This document shows, one piece after another, positions 9,421 through 19,009 of a stretch of 64,000 nucleotides of DNA. Source of the DNA: Akanthomyces muscarius (taxonomy: Eukaryota > Ascomycota > Sordariomycetes > Hypocreales > Cordycipitaceae); NCBI RefSeq assembly GCF_028009165.1, contig NW_026611617.1:816001-880000 (forward strand), given 5' to 3'. The first letter of the stretch is position 1. Each line of letters begins with the position of its first letter. Both the position numbers and the translations under genes were made by a program. The notes beneath the pieces are model-generated. The model had not been told where the DNA came from. It saw only the letters and a list, made by a program, of their open reading frames with translations, and made no database searches.

Positions 9421-10949
9421 TCAAATCTTCTTGCTGACCATCCAGGTCAGCAGGTCGACCTTTGTGACGACGGCCACCGGCTTGGCGAGCGTTTTGCTGT
9501 CGGCGCTCTTCTCCGTCACCACGGCAGCGCTGTTCCACTCGAAGAACTTGCTGAGGTATGTGAGGGACGTGTCCATTGTAATCTCGACGAATTTGCGCTT
9601 CGACGAGGCCGTGGCCGCCTGGCGCGGGTCCGTCACAATCTCGTCCATGCGGCCAAAGTCAAACATGACGTCCTTGACCTGCGTCTGCGGGGTGGCGCGG
9701 CCGCTGGAGATGTAGGAGAGCAGGTTGCCGAGCGTGACGACGCCGACGAGCTTGCCCGAGGCGGCGAGCACGGGCAGCTGGTCGAAGCCCTTGTCGCGCA
9801 TCGTCTCGACGGCCTCGGCGCACTCGGCCGTCGCGGCGACCGAGGTGACGGGCTTGAGGCGCAGGGACGCAATGGTGGCGCCCTCGTAGGGGTCGCCCGA
9901 CGTCGTGGTCTTGCCGTTGGGCGCGGTGACGGACGCCACCTCGATGCCGTTGACGGGCAGGAGGTTGTTGGCCGCGAGCCAGTCGTCGTCGGCAAACTTG
10001 GACAGGTAGCTGCGGATGCTGTCGGGGAGGACCACGACCACGACGTCGCCCTTTTTGAAGCCGTAGTCGCGGACGGCCTTGAGCATGGCGGCCATGGCGG
10101 AGCCGGAGCTGCCGCCGACGAGCAGGCCCTCCTCGGCGATGAGGCGGCGGGCGAGGAGGAAGGACTCCTCGTCGTCCGTCTTGTACCACTTGTCGACGAG
10201 CGGGCGGTCGAGCACCTCGGGGATAAAGTCGTAGCCGATGCCCTCGACCTTGTACGGCTGGTTGGCGTGCTCGTCGTTGAGGGCCTCGGGCAGGGCGAGG
10301 ATGCTGCCGTGGGGGTCGGCGGCGATGACCTTGACGTCCTTGTTGTGCTTGCGGAGGCCGCGCGCGAGGCCGGTGATGGTGCCGCCGGTGCCGGCGCCGG
10401 CGACGATGGCGTCGACCCTGCCGCCCGTCTGCTCCCAGATTTCCTCGGCGGTGCCGAGCTCGTGCGCGCGCGGGTTGTCGACGTTGCCGTACTGGTCGAG
10501 GATGTGGGCGTTGGGGATCTCCTTTTCGAGGCGGCGCGCGACGCCAATGTGCGACTCGGGCGCGTCCCAGGCGGCCTGGGTCGGGGTGCGGATGATGGTG
10601 GCGCCGAGGGCGCGCAGGACCGAGACCTTTTCGGCCGACATCTTCTCGGGCATGGTGATGATGGTCTTGTAGCCCTTGATGGCGCCGACGAGGGCGAGGC
10701 CGATGCCGCTGCGACGGGGGTTGTTAGTATAAACCCAGAGAGTCAAGTGGCGCGGGAGGATGGACGTTCGACGTACGTGTTGCCAGAGGTGGGCTCAATC
10801 AGCGTGTCGCCGGGCTTGATGCGGCCGCTCTTCTCGGCCTCCTCGACCATGCGCAGGGCGATGCGGTCCTTGACGCTGCCGCCGGCGTTGAACAGCTCGG
10901 CCTTGACGTAGACCTCGCACTCGATGCCGAGCGACTGCGGCACCTTGTT

Positions 10950-10983
<34 letters not shown>

Positions 10984-11039
10984 GTGGCGGAGAGGACCGT
11001 GGCCGGTCTGCGGCCGACGTGGGGGACGGAGTCTGACAT
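9421..11039 (-). CDS. cys-4: Cystathionine beta-synthase
   Basis: A cytosolic PLP enzyme of reverse transsulfuration, condensing serine and homocysteine to cystathionine. Exon 1 is 10777-11039, exon 2 is 9421-10708, with a 68-nt intron (GTACGT donor, TACTAAC branch, CAG acceptor) inside SGNT|GIGLA. The product is 516 aa. The PLP lysine is K57 in [16 protein letters not shown] (83-89) and GAGTGG bind substrate and phosphate. A C-terminal Bateman module of two CBS domains (roughly 350-410 and 440-510) is present. As in other fungal enzymes there is no N-terminal haem region. The start ATG (MSDSVPHVG) is preferred over an upstream in-frame ATG that would add a hydrophobic non-conserved extension. 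Confidence 0.95.
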
Positions 11040-11425
11040 GGTGATGGTGTTGGGGTCGTTGCAGAGAAAACAAAGGACGAGGGGAAGAAACAAGAAGAAG
11101 AAAAAGAAAAGAAAAGAACAAGGTGACGATGGATGTATGTATTAAAAAAGTTATAGTCTGACAAGTGGCATGTGTAATAAACTGGCCACCCCGCCAGCCC
11201 AGCGCGGCAAACAGCTTTTTTTTCTCTGCCCTGCCCCACCATGCATGAAGCCCGTCCAGGCCACTTCGCCGCAACCAACGCCGGCGGTACCCGCTTCTGG
11301 CCCGCATGTCATCCGCCCCGTCCAAGTCGTCATGGCGCGGCCCGCGATCGTACTGACACGGACACCTGCCATTCAGTCTCTTGCACATCTTTCTGAAAAT
11401 ATTTATACACGGCCTCTCAACGCCG
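11040..11425. other. Upstream region of cystathionine beta-synthase
   Basis: 386 bp between the CBS start and the 3' end of the GT2 gene. A purine-rich tract at 11085-11130 (pyrimidine-rich on the coding strand) precedes the CBS start. No further gene seen. Confidence 0.5.
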
Positions 11426-13449
11426 TCAATGTGTCCCCCGTCCGCCTTGCGCATCCGTGTTGGCCTCGCCGTCCTCTTGAACCACCTCCCGCGTCTTGCC
11501 CCATTTAAAGTCGTCCGAGTGCACCAGCGAGTACACGAGGATAATGATGTTCATAAATGGCGAAGTAAAAAAATGAAGAAAAAAGCCGACAAAGTACTGC
11601 ACCCGCTCGAGGTTGTTGCGCGGGAGCCAGAAGCCGATGCAAAACGAGTACAGCTGCAGTCCGTGTTAGTCCTGTCGTCCTCCTACGCATCCGTCGCCAC
11701 AGGAATGCAAACTTACATAGCGGACCCAGAGCAGCGACAGCAGCGCCAAAAACACGGAATTCTGGATGACCTCCCTCCCGTGCTTCACAAACAGCATAAT
11801 CATCTCCGCGAGCGCCGCAATGATGAACGGCGTAATCGCCCACGTCAGCACCGCCACGACGCTCTGCAGCCGCTCCACCAGGATGATGCCCGGCCGGAAG
11901 ATCATGACAAACTCGTTGGAGATGCTCCCCAGCGCCCACCGCTTGCGCTGCGACAGAAACACCCTCCAGCCCTGCGGCACAATCGTGTACGCCTTGGCGC
12001 GGAGCGCCTGCGCCGTCTGCTTCTTGGGGAACAGGCTGAAGATGATGGACGCGTGGATGCTGTCCTCGGAGTAGCTGCCCATGATGTGCTGCGTCATGAC
12101 GTCGTTGGGCTTCGGGCAGTACCCGAAGCGCTGCCGCAGCACCGCGTCGCCAAACGTCGCCTCGTCGACGCGGATCAGCTGGCAGCAGCCCGGCAGGCAG
12201 TTGACCTTGCCCGTGATGCGCGACTGGAACATGCGCCGCAGCCCCTGCGTCTGCGAGTACTCGACGGACTGGTACAGCGACCAGAAGCCAAACCGGCGCG
12301 TGTCAAAGTCGACGCACACGTGCCCACACACACCCACCAGCTTGGGGTTGCGCCGAATCTCCCGCAGCATCTCCCAGACGCATAGACTGTCAAACACGGT
12401 GTCGGCGTCCATGCCCACCAGGTAGTCGACGGTGAAGAGGCCGCGCTGCACGAGCGCGCTGCCCAGGTGCGTAAAGAGCTCGTTGTTGAACATGGTGACG
12501 ACGTTCTCCGACCGGAGCCGGTAGTGGTACAAAAAGGACCGCGCAAAGCACAGGCTGTCGCGCTTGCCCTGGTTGTACCTTTTGCCGACGAAAATGTACG
12601 GGACCCCGCGGTACGTGCCCGTCTGCACCTTGACGGGCATGAAGAGCCCGTCGCGCGCGCGGTAGCCGTTGGGGAAGATGCGGCACGGCCCGGGCTCCAG
12701 GATGTCCTCGAGCAGGTAGCGCTGCGTCGTCTTGGCCATGCCGGGCCCGCGCACGTTGCCGTCCACCACGATGAAGATGAGCTTGGGGTGGCTGTCGATC
12801 TTCTCCTGCTCGACCAGCGAGTCTAGCGACCGCGAGAGCTCGTCGGGCGTTTCGTTGTAGCACGGCAGCAGGAGAACCATCTTCTCGGGCTCCTCGGGGA
12901 CGGTCTCCTTGCGCTTCCGGCACGCGCAAAACACCTTGTTCCAGATGCAGCTCCCGACGATGCAGACAATCATAAACGCCTGCATCACCGTGTTGGAGCT
13001 CAGCAGCACGATGAAGAGGTAGTAGACCTGCCAGAACCTCAACGCAGAGTAGATGAGCGCGCCGTTGATGATGCAGAGCCCCGTGATGAGACTCCATTTT
13101 TGCATGCAGAGTAGTGTTTTGGACATGCGCTTGAGCTCCTCGTCAGCGTCCCATCGCAGCTTGGCCTCTTCTTGCTGCACGGCGGAGCTGAAAGAAGTGT
13201 CCGACTCGGCACAGTGCGAATTCCACGAGCCGGTCGTCTGCGGCGTCCGAATCCCCGGTGGTAGAATTCCGTATATTTGGCGATTAATGGACTGCTCTGT
13301 TAGCCTCGTCGTTTGGTTTCCTGCTGTCCAGCACATACCGAAGCTCGAGACCCCGACTCCTCGGCCAGCACAGCCTGCTGAGGCGGACTCAGCTCCTGAA
13401 TAATCTGCTCCTCTTCCGACCGCTGCGCCTCTTTGGACTCTTTTTGCAT
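11426..13449 (-). CDS. Chitin-synthase-like processive family 2 glycosyltransferase
   Basis: A plasma-membrane polysaccharide synthase. Exons are 13339-13449, 11717-13291 and 11426-11653. Intron 1 (47 nt) has a tandem acceptor (CAGAGCAG), only the later of which keeps frame; intron 2 (63 nt) has GTAAGT and CTAAC signals. The product is about 637 aa. Two membrane segments lie near residues 85-140. The catalytic domain has LLPCYNETPDELSRSL, the GMDADT acidic motif (DADT at 12398-12409), VNCLPGCCQLIR, EDS and the QRKRW processivity motif. Three C-terminal membrane segments and KWGKTR follow. It is shorter than classical chitin synthases and has no myosin motor, so it is a chitin-synthase-like GT2; the exact class and product are not decided by sequence. 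It is co-oriented with the chitin deacetylase upstream. A longer N-terminus from an ATG at 13626 is possible but low-complexity. Confidence 0.85.
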
Positions 13450-14507
13450 CGTGTTTTTGAGATGGTGAACCGGATTATGGATAGTGGTGGCAGGCCAAGA
13501 CACGGCAGTTGGGTCGTCAAGGACGGCTCGGAACACGGCAGAGGCCGGTTTTATGAAGGCCCTACGGTTTACCCCCGTGCCGGGCATAGCACACCCGCTT
13601 GAGCGAAGTGTGCCAACACGATGCAATCAATTTTCGCACTCGTCTTTCTCCGTATCAGGGACGCCAAGCGGGAAAGTGAGTGACACTAGGGTCAGCCCTC
13701 GGGTTTCTATCTTTAACTGATCCGAGTCGCCGCAAACAGCAGCTTCATTCACCAATTATAACGAGAAACCCAGAATAACAACATCTTCACAGCGAGCTCG
13801 TGGCACGAGAGCCTGCCACAAATCGCCGCGCGAGCACGCCAACTCGCGGAGCCAGACAGCTTCCCCATGCTGCCGCATCGCCTCTGGAGGTGACTGCTTC
13901 GGCGTACCACCTCGTATCAGACGATCCTTGCCTGAATGCAACGGAATAAATCTCTGAATCCTACAGCTGTTCGGACATGTCTGCATCGGCAAATACATTG
14001 CAGGAGAGACAATGGTGCAGTTTCCTTAGCCTAACGGGCCGGGGGTGCAGCAGCGGCGGAAGAAGCAGCAAAAGCCTGCCTGCTATTCTTGGCGAACTGC
14101 AGAAGGCTATTCGCAGCTGCCACGTTTCAGTCACGAAGCATGCAGGGCGCTCCATTGGCCACGCTGGCAGCGTCGACGGGGTAATGTCGTGTCGGTCGTG
14201 CAACGCGGCATGCGAGCCGCATGCCGCCGTGCAACGCCAGAACCCTGGCCCTGACCCTGGCAAGGAGGGGCGGATGCGGTGCTGCCGCAGGTGGCTTTAC
14301 AGATGAAATTAGTGCTATGGATAAGTCTATTTCCATGCATCTTCACGGTGGTCGGTGCGAGCGTTGCGGTACCCCAAAGCAGCAGTGTATACGAGAGGCG
14401 AGCATAAGGAGTGTGTTGACGGGCTATTCATGGCGACTATTCCCAGGGACCCCGAATCACATGACTGCAACAATTCACGATTCAAGCACTGCTCCTCAGA
14501 ATTGCAG
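13450..14507. other. Intergenic region upstream of the GT2 gene
   Basis: About 1.06 kb between the 3' end of the deacetylase gene and the start of the GT2 gene. Short overlapping ORFs on both strands have no family resemblance. It presumably carries the GT2 promoter. Confidence 0.5.
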
Positions 14508-16112
14508 CTAGTTGCAGCGACCAAAGCCGCTCTGGCACCCAGCGCCACAATGCGTAGACGAATCGCCGCTGTCGCTGGTCAGCATCACTTTTCCCGCCGG
14601 TGTCTCAGCAACCACCACTTACCAGAAGCCATTCTCGGAGCAGCACGTCTTGCTGCCAAAGCTGCGGCACGTGGCTGAAAGCTTGGCCCCGCAGAGCCCA
14701 TTCGTCGTGTCGCCGACGCCGGGCGGCACATTGTTGCACGTACCAAAGTCGACATCGCAGCCTGTGCCGCAGTGGCCGTCGTCCGAGCCACTGCATCACG
14801 CCCGCCCTGTTAGCATCTTTATTTCCTTCTCGTACCTGCGGCGTTTCTTTCACAAGTTGAGATGGTGCTTACCAGAATCCGTAAAATGAGCAGCAGTCGC
14901 CAAAGGCCGAGCCCTGGCACGTGTACCCCGTGCTGCCACCGCAGCGCTGGTCTGGCGAGATGCGGTCGGTGGTCGTGGGACCCGTGTACGACGTCGTAGG
15001 AGACGGTGTCAGCGACTGCCTTGTCGAGGTAGGCACGCTGGGCCCGTTGGGCGTGTCTCGGTACCAGTTTTCCCGTGGGTCGCCCAGACACTCGCCGACG
15101 GTGGTGAGTCTATATCCGCGCTGGCGCGAGAGCTCAATCATGTAGGCCGTGAGCGTGGCGACCGTCTGGTAGTGCACATCGTGTGCGAGCGTAATGTAGC
15201 TATTCTCTGACGGATCCCTCGACAGGGCGCGCTCGAAGCGCTCTTTGGAGAGGTGTATGTTTTCCGGCGCGTCGTTGAGGTAGTCCTTGGTGTCAATGTT
15301 GTTGGTGACAATGTGGTAGCCCAGCGTCCTGAGCAGGTCGGTGCAGCCCGTGTTGGCGCTGCACTCGAGGTACGGCGGGCGCATGTACACGGGGATCCAG
15401 CCAAATATGTTGCGAAATGCCATTTCGTTGTAGATCATCTCCGAGTACTGGATCGTCTTGTTGACCTTGTCCAGGCTGCGGTGCGTCCAGGTGTGGCTGG
15501 CGAGGTGGTGGCCGTCGGCGTGCATGCGACGGAGCACGTCGGCCCAGGGACGGGAAGGGTCGTCCATCGGGCCCTTGTTTCGGTTGTTGCCGGCGATGAA
15601 AAAAGTGGCCTTGACGTTGTAAGATTTGAGAATGTCGAGGATCTGCGACGTGTAGATGTCAGGGCCGTCGTCAAAGGTGAGCGCCATGAGGCCGAGATCT
15701 CTGCAAGTAGTGATGATTGTTCCTGGACATTTAGCATTCGAAACAAGCAAAAATCTTTTTAAACTCACCATACGGTACAGAGCCAATTTGCTCGCGTGGG
15801 ACATCTTCTGTAGACGGCCCAGATGGCCCTTTGCTGCAGCTGGTCAGTAACAAGTCAACATTTCCAACGGCTCACCTACAATGTATCGCAAGAGTCGCTG
15901 TATTCGAGCTGGCACTGTGAGCCACCACAGTATTCACGAGTTTTTCCGCACCAACCACCCTCAGAGCAGCACAGTCCCGGAGCGCAGGATCCCACGCCGG
16001 CGCCGCACTCCTGGCGCTTGTGTAGGGTATTGATGCCCGCGACGCTGGGCAGCGACGCGTGCGCGACGACCACGGCGCTCAGGGCTGAGAAGATCGCGAA
16101 GGAGAATCTCAT
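14508..16112 (-). CDS. Secreted chitin deacetylase: CBM18, NodB domain, two CBM18
   Basis: Removes acetyl groups from chitin or related N-acetylglucosamine polymers at the cell surface. Five exons: 15880-16112, 15769-15833, 14873-15722, 14623-14790, 14508-14574; introns of 46, 46, 82 and 48 nt. The product is 460 aa. An N-terminal signal peptide ends near HASLPSVAG, followed by a KR site. CBM18 number 1 (QECGAGVGSCAPGLCC) is next. The NodB domain has TFDDGP, SHTWTH, RPPY, DTKDY and LAHD, all five motifs, so it should be active. A Ser/Thr/Pro linker leads to CBM18 numbers 2 and 3, each split by an intron right at GF|C. Splicing restores every conserved Cys, which supports the model. The acceptor of intron 1 has an alternative 6 nt upstream that would add two residues. 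It is divergent from the sugar dehydrogenase. Confidence 0.9.
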
Positions 16113-16822
16113 GATGAAAAAAGTCTTGGTTCAATGCAGGCCTACTGTTTTGCTCTCGCTTTCTGATAGCAGTGCAAGTTGGTGAGAACTACGACCATCT
16201 CGTGCGAACCCAGCTTTCCTACCACTTCAATGTTACCCAACTCTTTATAGTCCAACTTTCAGCTTCAGTCAAGTCTGCATGTTGAAATCATCAGGACTCC
16301 ATGATTCAAGACATTCCATTTCAGGTGTGGCTGTGAGAATACGACCCAAGATGATATCTGCATCTGTCGACAGCGAATCTCAGCCTTGGCCAATATCGGC
16401 ATGGATTATACGCGATGCAGATCGAGGGGCCTTAATACGAAGATGCGGGTATCCGAAACATGCACTGATGCGTGCATATTATTACCGGTCGCGACTCTAT
16501 GCCGGGTGTAGCACGGCATGGCCCTTGCGCGCAGCCTCTCGTATATAGTTTTCTCCGCAGGGACGGGCATGTCGGCGCAGGTACTGCATATACACGGCAT
16601 CTCTCAAACTTGACGAGGCTTCACAGCGGCGAATGCGCTGGTCGAAGATTCCCCTCTAATATCATGATCTGGCTGGTGCCCTCCCGATGGTCATGTTCAA
16701 ATAAATTGCTATGCCTGGACCTCGTGGACAGCTAGACAATGTTCCAATGGTATTGGATCCTTCCAGTAATTGCTCAAAGGCCAAGGACGACCAAGTCAGC
16801 GCAGCCCCGGGAAAAGAACAAT
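16113..16822. promoter_or_regulatory. Shared divergent promoter region, deacetylase and UDP-sugar dehydrogenase
   Basis: 710 bp between divergent starts. On the minus strand a TATA-like ACTATAAAG sits near 16243-16251, about 130 bp before the deacetylase ATG. No clear transcription-factor site could be named. The arrangement suggests co-regulation of the two genes, which is inference. Confidence 0.45.
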
Positions 16823-18139
16823 ATGCAGACTCCCACGACAACCAATGAATGTGCAGGGAAGACCGGTGCTGAGGTTGTCCTCGCACGCAACTACTACGAC
16901 CAGACGCCACCGGGAGAAATCGTCGACTCCGAAGACGAGGTCCAGATTCTTGAGCCCATCTGGCCCGACCAAGAACCGGTTGTCGCCGTGATTGGCGTCG
17001 GCTACGTCGGCGAGCACCTCGTCCGTGCCTTCTCCAGCTACTTCCGCATCATTGGTTTCGACATCTCTGCAGCACGCATCCAGAACCTCACTCTCAACAA
17101 CAGCATCACGGGCACCGTCTTCACCAACAAGAGCAGCGACATTGCCCCCGCCACACACTTTCTCATCTCGGTGCCGACCCTCCTCCTGCCCAACCACCAA
17201 GTTGACTCATCCGCCCTGCGCCAGGCCATCGCCCTCGTCGCGCAGCACGCCCGCCCGGGCAGCACCGTCGTCATCGAGAGTTCCGTCGCCGTTGGCATGA
17301 CGCGCGCGCTGCTCGGGCCGCTGGCCGCGGAGAGGAGCTTCCACGTCGGCATGTCCCCGGAGCGCGTCGACCCGGGCCGGACCGTACCGCCCGCCCGCGC
17401 CATACCCAAAGTCATCTCCGGGCTGGACGACGTGGTGCCCGGCTCGAGCGACGCGATTGCGAAGCTCTACGAGGCGGCGTTTGACAGCGTGGTAAGGGTC
17501 TCGCGGCCCGAGGTCGCAGAGATGATGAAGCTGTACGAAAACTGCCAGCGCATGGTGTGCATCGCGTACGCCAACGAGATGGCGGATGCCTGCCGCGGCC
17601 ACGGCATCGACCCGTTTGAGCTGTGCCGCGCGGCGGCGACGAAGCCCTTTGGCTACATGCCATTTGCCCCTGGTATCGGCGTCGGCGGGCACTGTATCCC
17701 GGTGAATCCGTTCTATCTGCTGTCCAACAGCGAGTTCCCGCTGCTGCAGAGCGCCGCGGAAAATATGCGCGCGCGGCCGGGCGTCCTGGCGCAGCGCATC
17801 GTTGCAAGGCTGGACACGCAGCGTGGCGGCAGCGGTCGTCACAGGGTTTTGGTCGCGGGGATAGGCTTCAAGCCGGGGCAGTCGCATCTGGCCAACTCGC
17901 CGAGCCTCGAGCTGGCCAAGAGCCTTGTCCTCTCGGGCAGGGTCGATGTAGCGTGGGCAGACCCGTTGGTGGCGCAGGAAGCGGTGCCGCAGATACAGCG
18001 GCTCGCGGAGGGGGATTGGTCGGTGGGCTTCCTGCAGGACAACTTTGACCATGTAGTTGCCGCGATGCGTCAAACGGGTCTGAAATTTGGCGTTTTAAAG
18101 AGCTTGTCGCCAGATATGGTTGAGTGGTGGTTTGATTAG
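16823..18139 (+). CDS. UDP-sugar 6-dehydrogenase (UDP-GlcNAc/ManNAc/Glc dehydrogenase family)
   Basis: Oxidises the C6 hydroxyl of a UDP-sugar to a uronic acid in two NAD-dependent steps. The product is 438 aa with no intron. The start is the ATG at 16823; an in-frame ATG 28 codons upstream gives a non-conserved extension. The Rossmann site is VIGVGYVG (56-63). The catalytic Cys is C291 in GVGGHCIPVNP, the form typical of the WecC/WbpA/TviB branch rather than animal-type UDP-glucose dehydrogenase. ESSVAVGMTR and MSPERVDPG are further family motifs, and the C-terminal UDP-binding domain has GIGFKPGQSHLANSPSLELA. UDP-N-acetylhexosamine is therefore the favoured substrate, but UDP-glucose is not excluded. 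The link to the polysaccharide genes next door is by context. Confidence 0.88.
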   Translation: MQTPTTTNECAGKTGAEVVLARNYYDQTPPGEIVDSEDEVQILEPIWPDQEPVVAVIGVGYVGEHLVRAFSSYFRIIGFDISAARIQNLTLNNSITGTVFTNKSSDIAPATHFLISVPTLLLPNHQVDSSALRQAIALVAQHARPGSTVVIESSVAVGMTRALLGPLAAERSFHVGMSPERVDPGRTVPPARAIPKVISGLDDVVPGSSDAIAKLYEAAFDSVVRVSRPEVAEMMKLYENCQRMVCIAYANEMADACRGHGIDPFELCRAAATKPFGYMPFAPGIGVGGHCIPVNPFYLLSNSEFPLLQSAAENMRARPGVLAQRIVARLDTQRGGSGRHRVLVAGIGFKPGQSHLANSPSLELAKSLVLSGRVDVAWADPLVAQEAVPQIQRLAEGDWSVGFLQDNFDHVVAAMRQTGLKFGVLKSLSPDMVEWWFD

Positions 18140-18604
18140 CTGGCCGCCGAATGTGGTGTAGACAAAAGACGAGGGATTGGGCTTAAGTTGAAATATGCAC
18201 GCCTATGATCCTAGTTGATCGCTCATAATACAGCATGTTATTCCAGTGTTTGACAGTCTTGCTCCTGACCTAGCTCTTGACTTTTAGGATGCACTTTCCT
18301 TTCCACTTTTATCCTGGGTACCTCCAAGTACACCGCTTCCTTCGACAGCGCCTCTCCATAAGGCTACTGCATCATTTACGAGTCAGCAAAACCGTCGATG
18401 CTGCTAAGCTTGCCAAGTTGTTACGCTGTCAACATTTGTATTCTGCTTCTCGAGATCACAACTACTGAACATTCATCCTCGGACCAATGCACGACCAAAC
18501 CAGCAGAGCCTAAAAGAACGCACATATATTAAAGGAAGTCGAAATCTCCTACGACATCCAAACTGTGTTACAACAACTGCTCGCCTTACACAGTGGGCGC
18601 AGGC
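18140..18604. other. Intergenic region
   Basis: The 3' flank of the dehydrogenase and upstream region of the small helical gene. A TATA-like CACATATATTAAAGG occurs near 18519-18534, about 75 bp before the next ATG. Confidence 0.5.
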
Positions 18605-19009
18605 ATGATATCTGCACCGCGTGACAAGCGTGCCACGACCGCGTCAATGGAGGCTACCGCGATGGACCTGCAACCTCTTGACAGTATCCCAACAGGTCTT
18701 ACCGGCCCCAACGCACGGCATAATCAAGACGCAATGAACTTGACCATGGAGCATCGGGTTAAATGGCTCGAGAATCAGCTGAACTTCGTCCTCCCTGTCC
18801 GGTTTGGCGCCGTTGAGCAAGTTCACGCCCTCGAATCCAAGTTGCACGACATGACGGAGCGTGTTGCCAAAATGGAGAAGCACCTATGCCGCTGTGCTGA
18901 TGCGGCTTCCCAGGAGCCGATGACCCCAGAAAGCATGGACAGGGAGCTCGGCGCCGAGACCGTGCGGACCAGCGAGCCAGTCAAAGAGGATGAGGGCGGC
19001 ATGGCATGA
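18605..19009 (+). CDS. Small predicted helical protein (unknown function)
   Basis: A 134-aa ORF starting MISAPRDK; the ORF extends four codons further to a non-ATG codon. Residues 48-97 form a likely coiled coil (HRVKWLENQLNFVLP, VHALESKLHDMTERVAKMEKHL). The C-terminal third is acidic and Ser/Thr/Pro-rich. It lacks a signal peptide, membrane segment or Cys motif. A TATA-like box about 75 bp upstream and heptad spacing argue for a real gene, but no family is recognised. Confidence 0.45.
   Translation: MISAPRDKRATTASMEATAMDLQPLDSIPTGLTGPNARHNQDAMNLTMEHRVKWLENQLNFVLPVRFGAVEQVHALESKLHDMTERVAKMEKHLCRCADAASQEPMTPESMDRELGAETVRTSEPVKEDEGGMA

Noticed and set aside
15678..15804. Start of the deacetylase at the ATG near 15804 (MSHASKLAL)
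   Set aside because: Reading through gives an in-frame but artificial N-terminus; splicing to the upstream signal peptide and CBM18 exon restores VPYGTIITTC before the NodB motif and a secretion signal.
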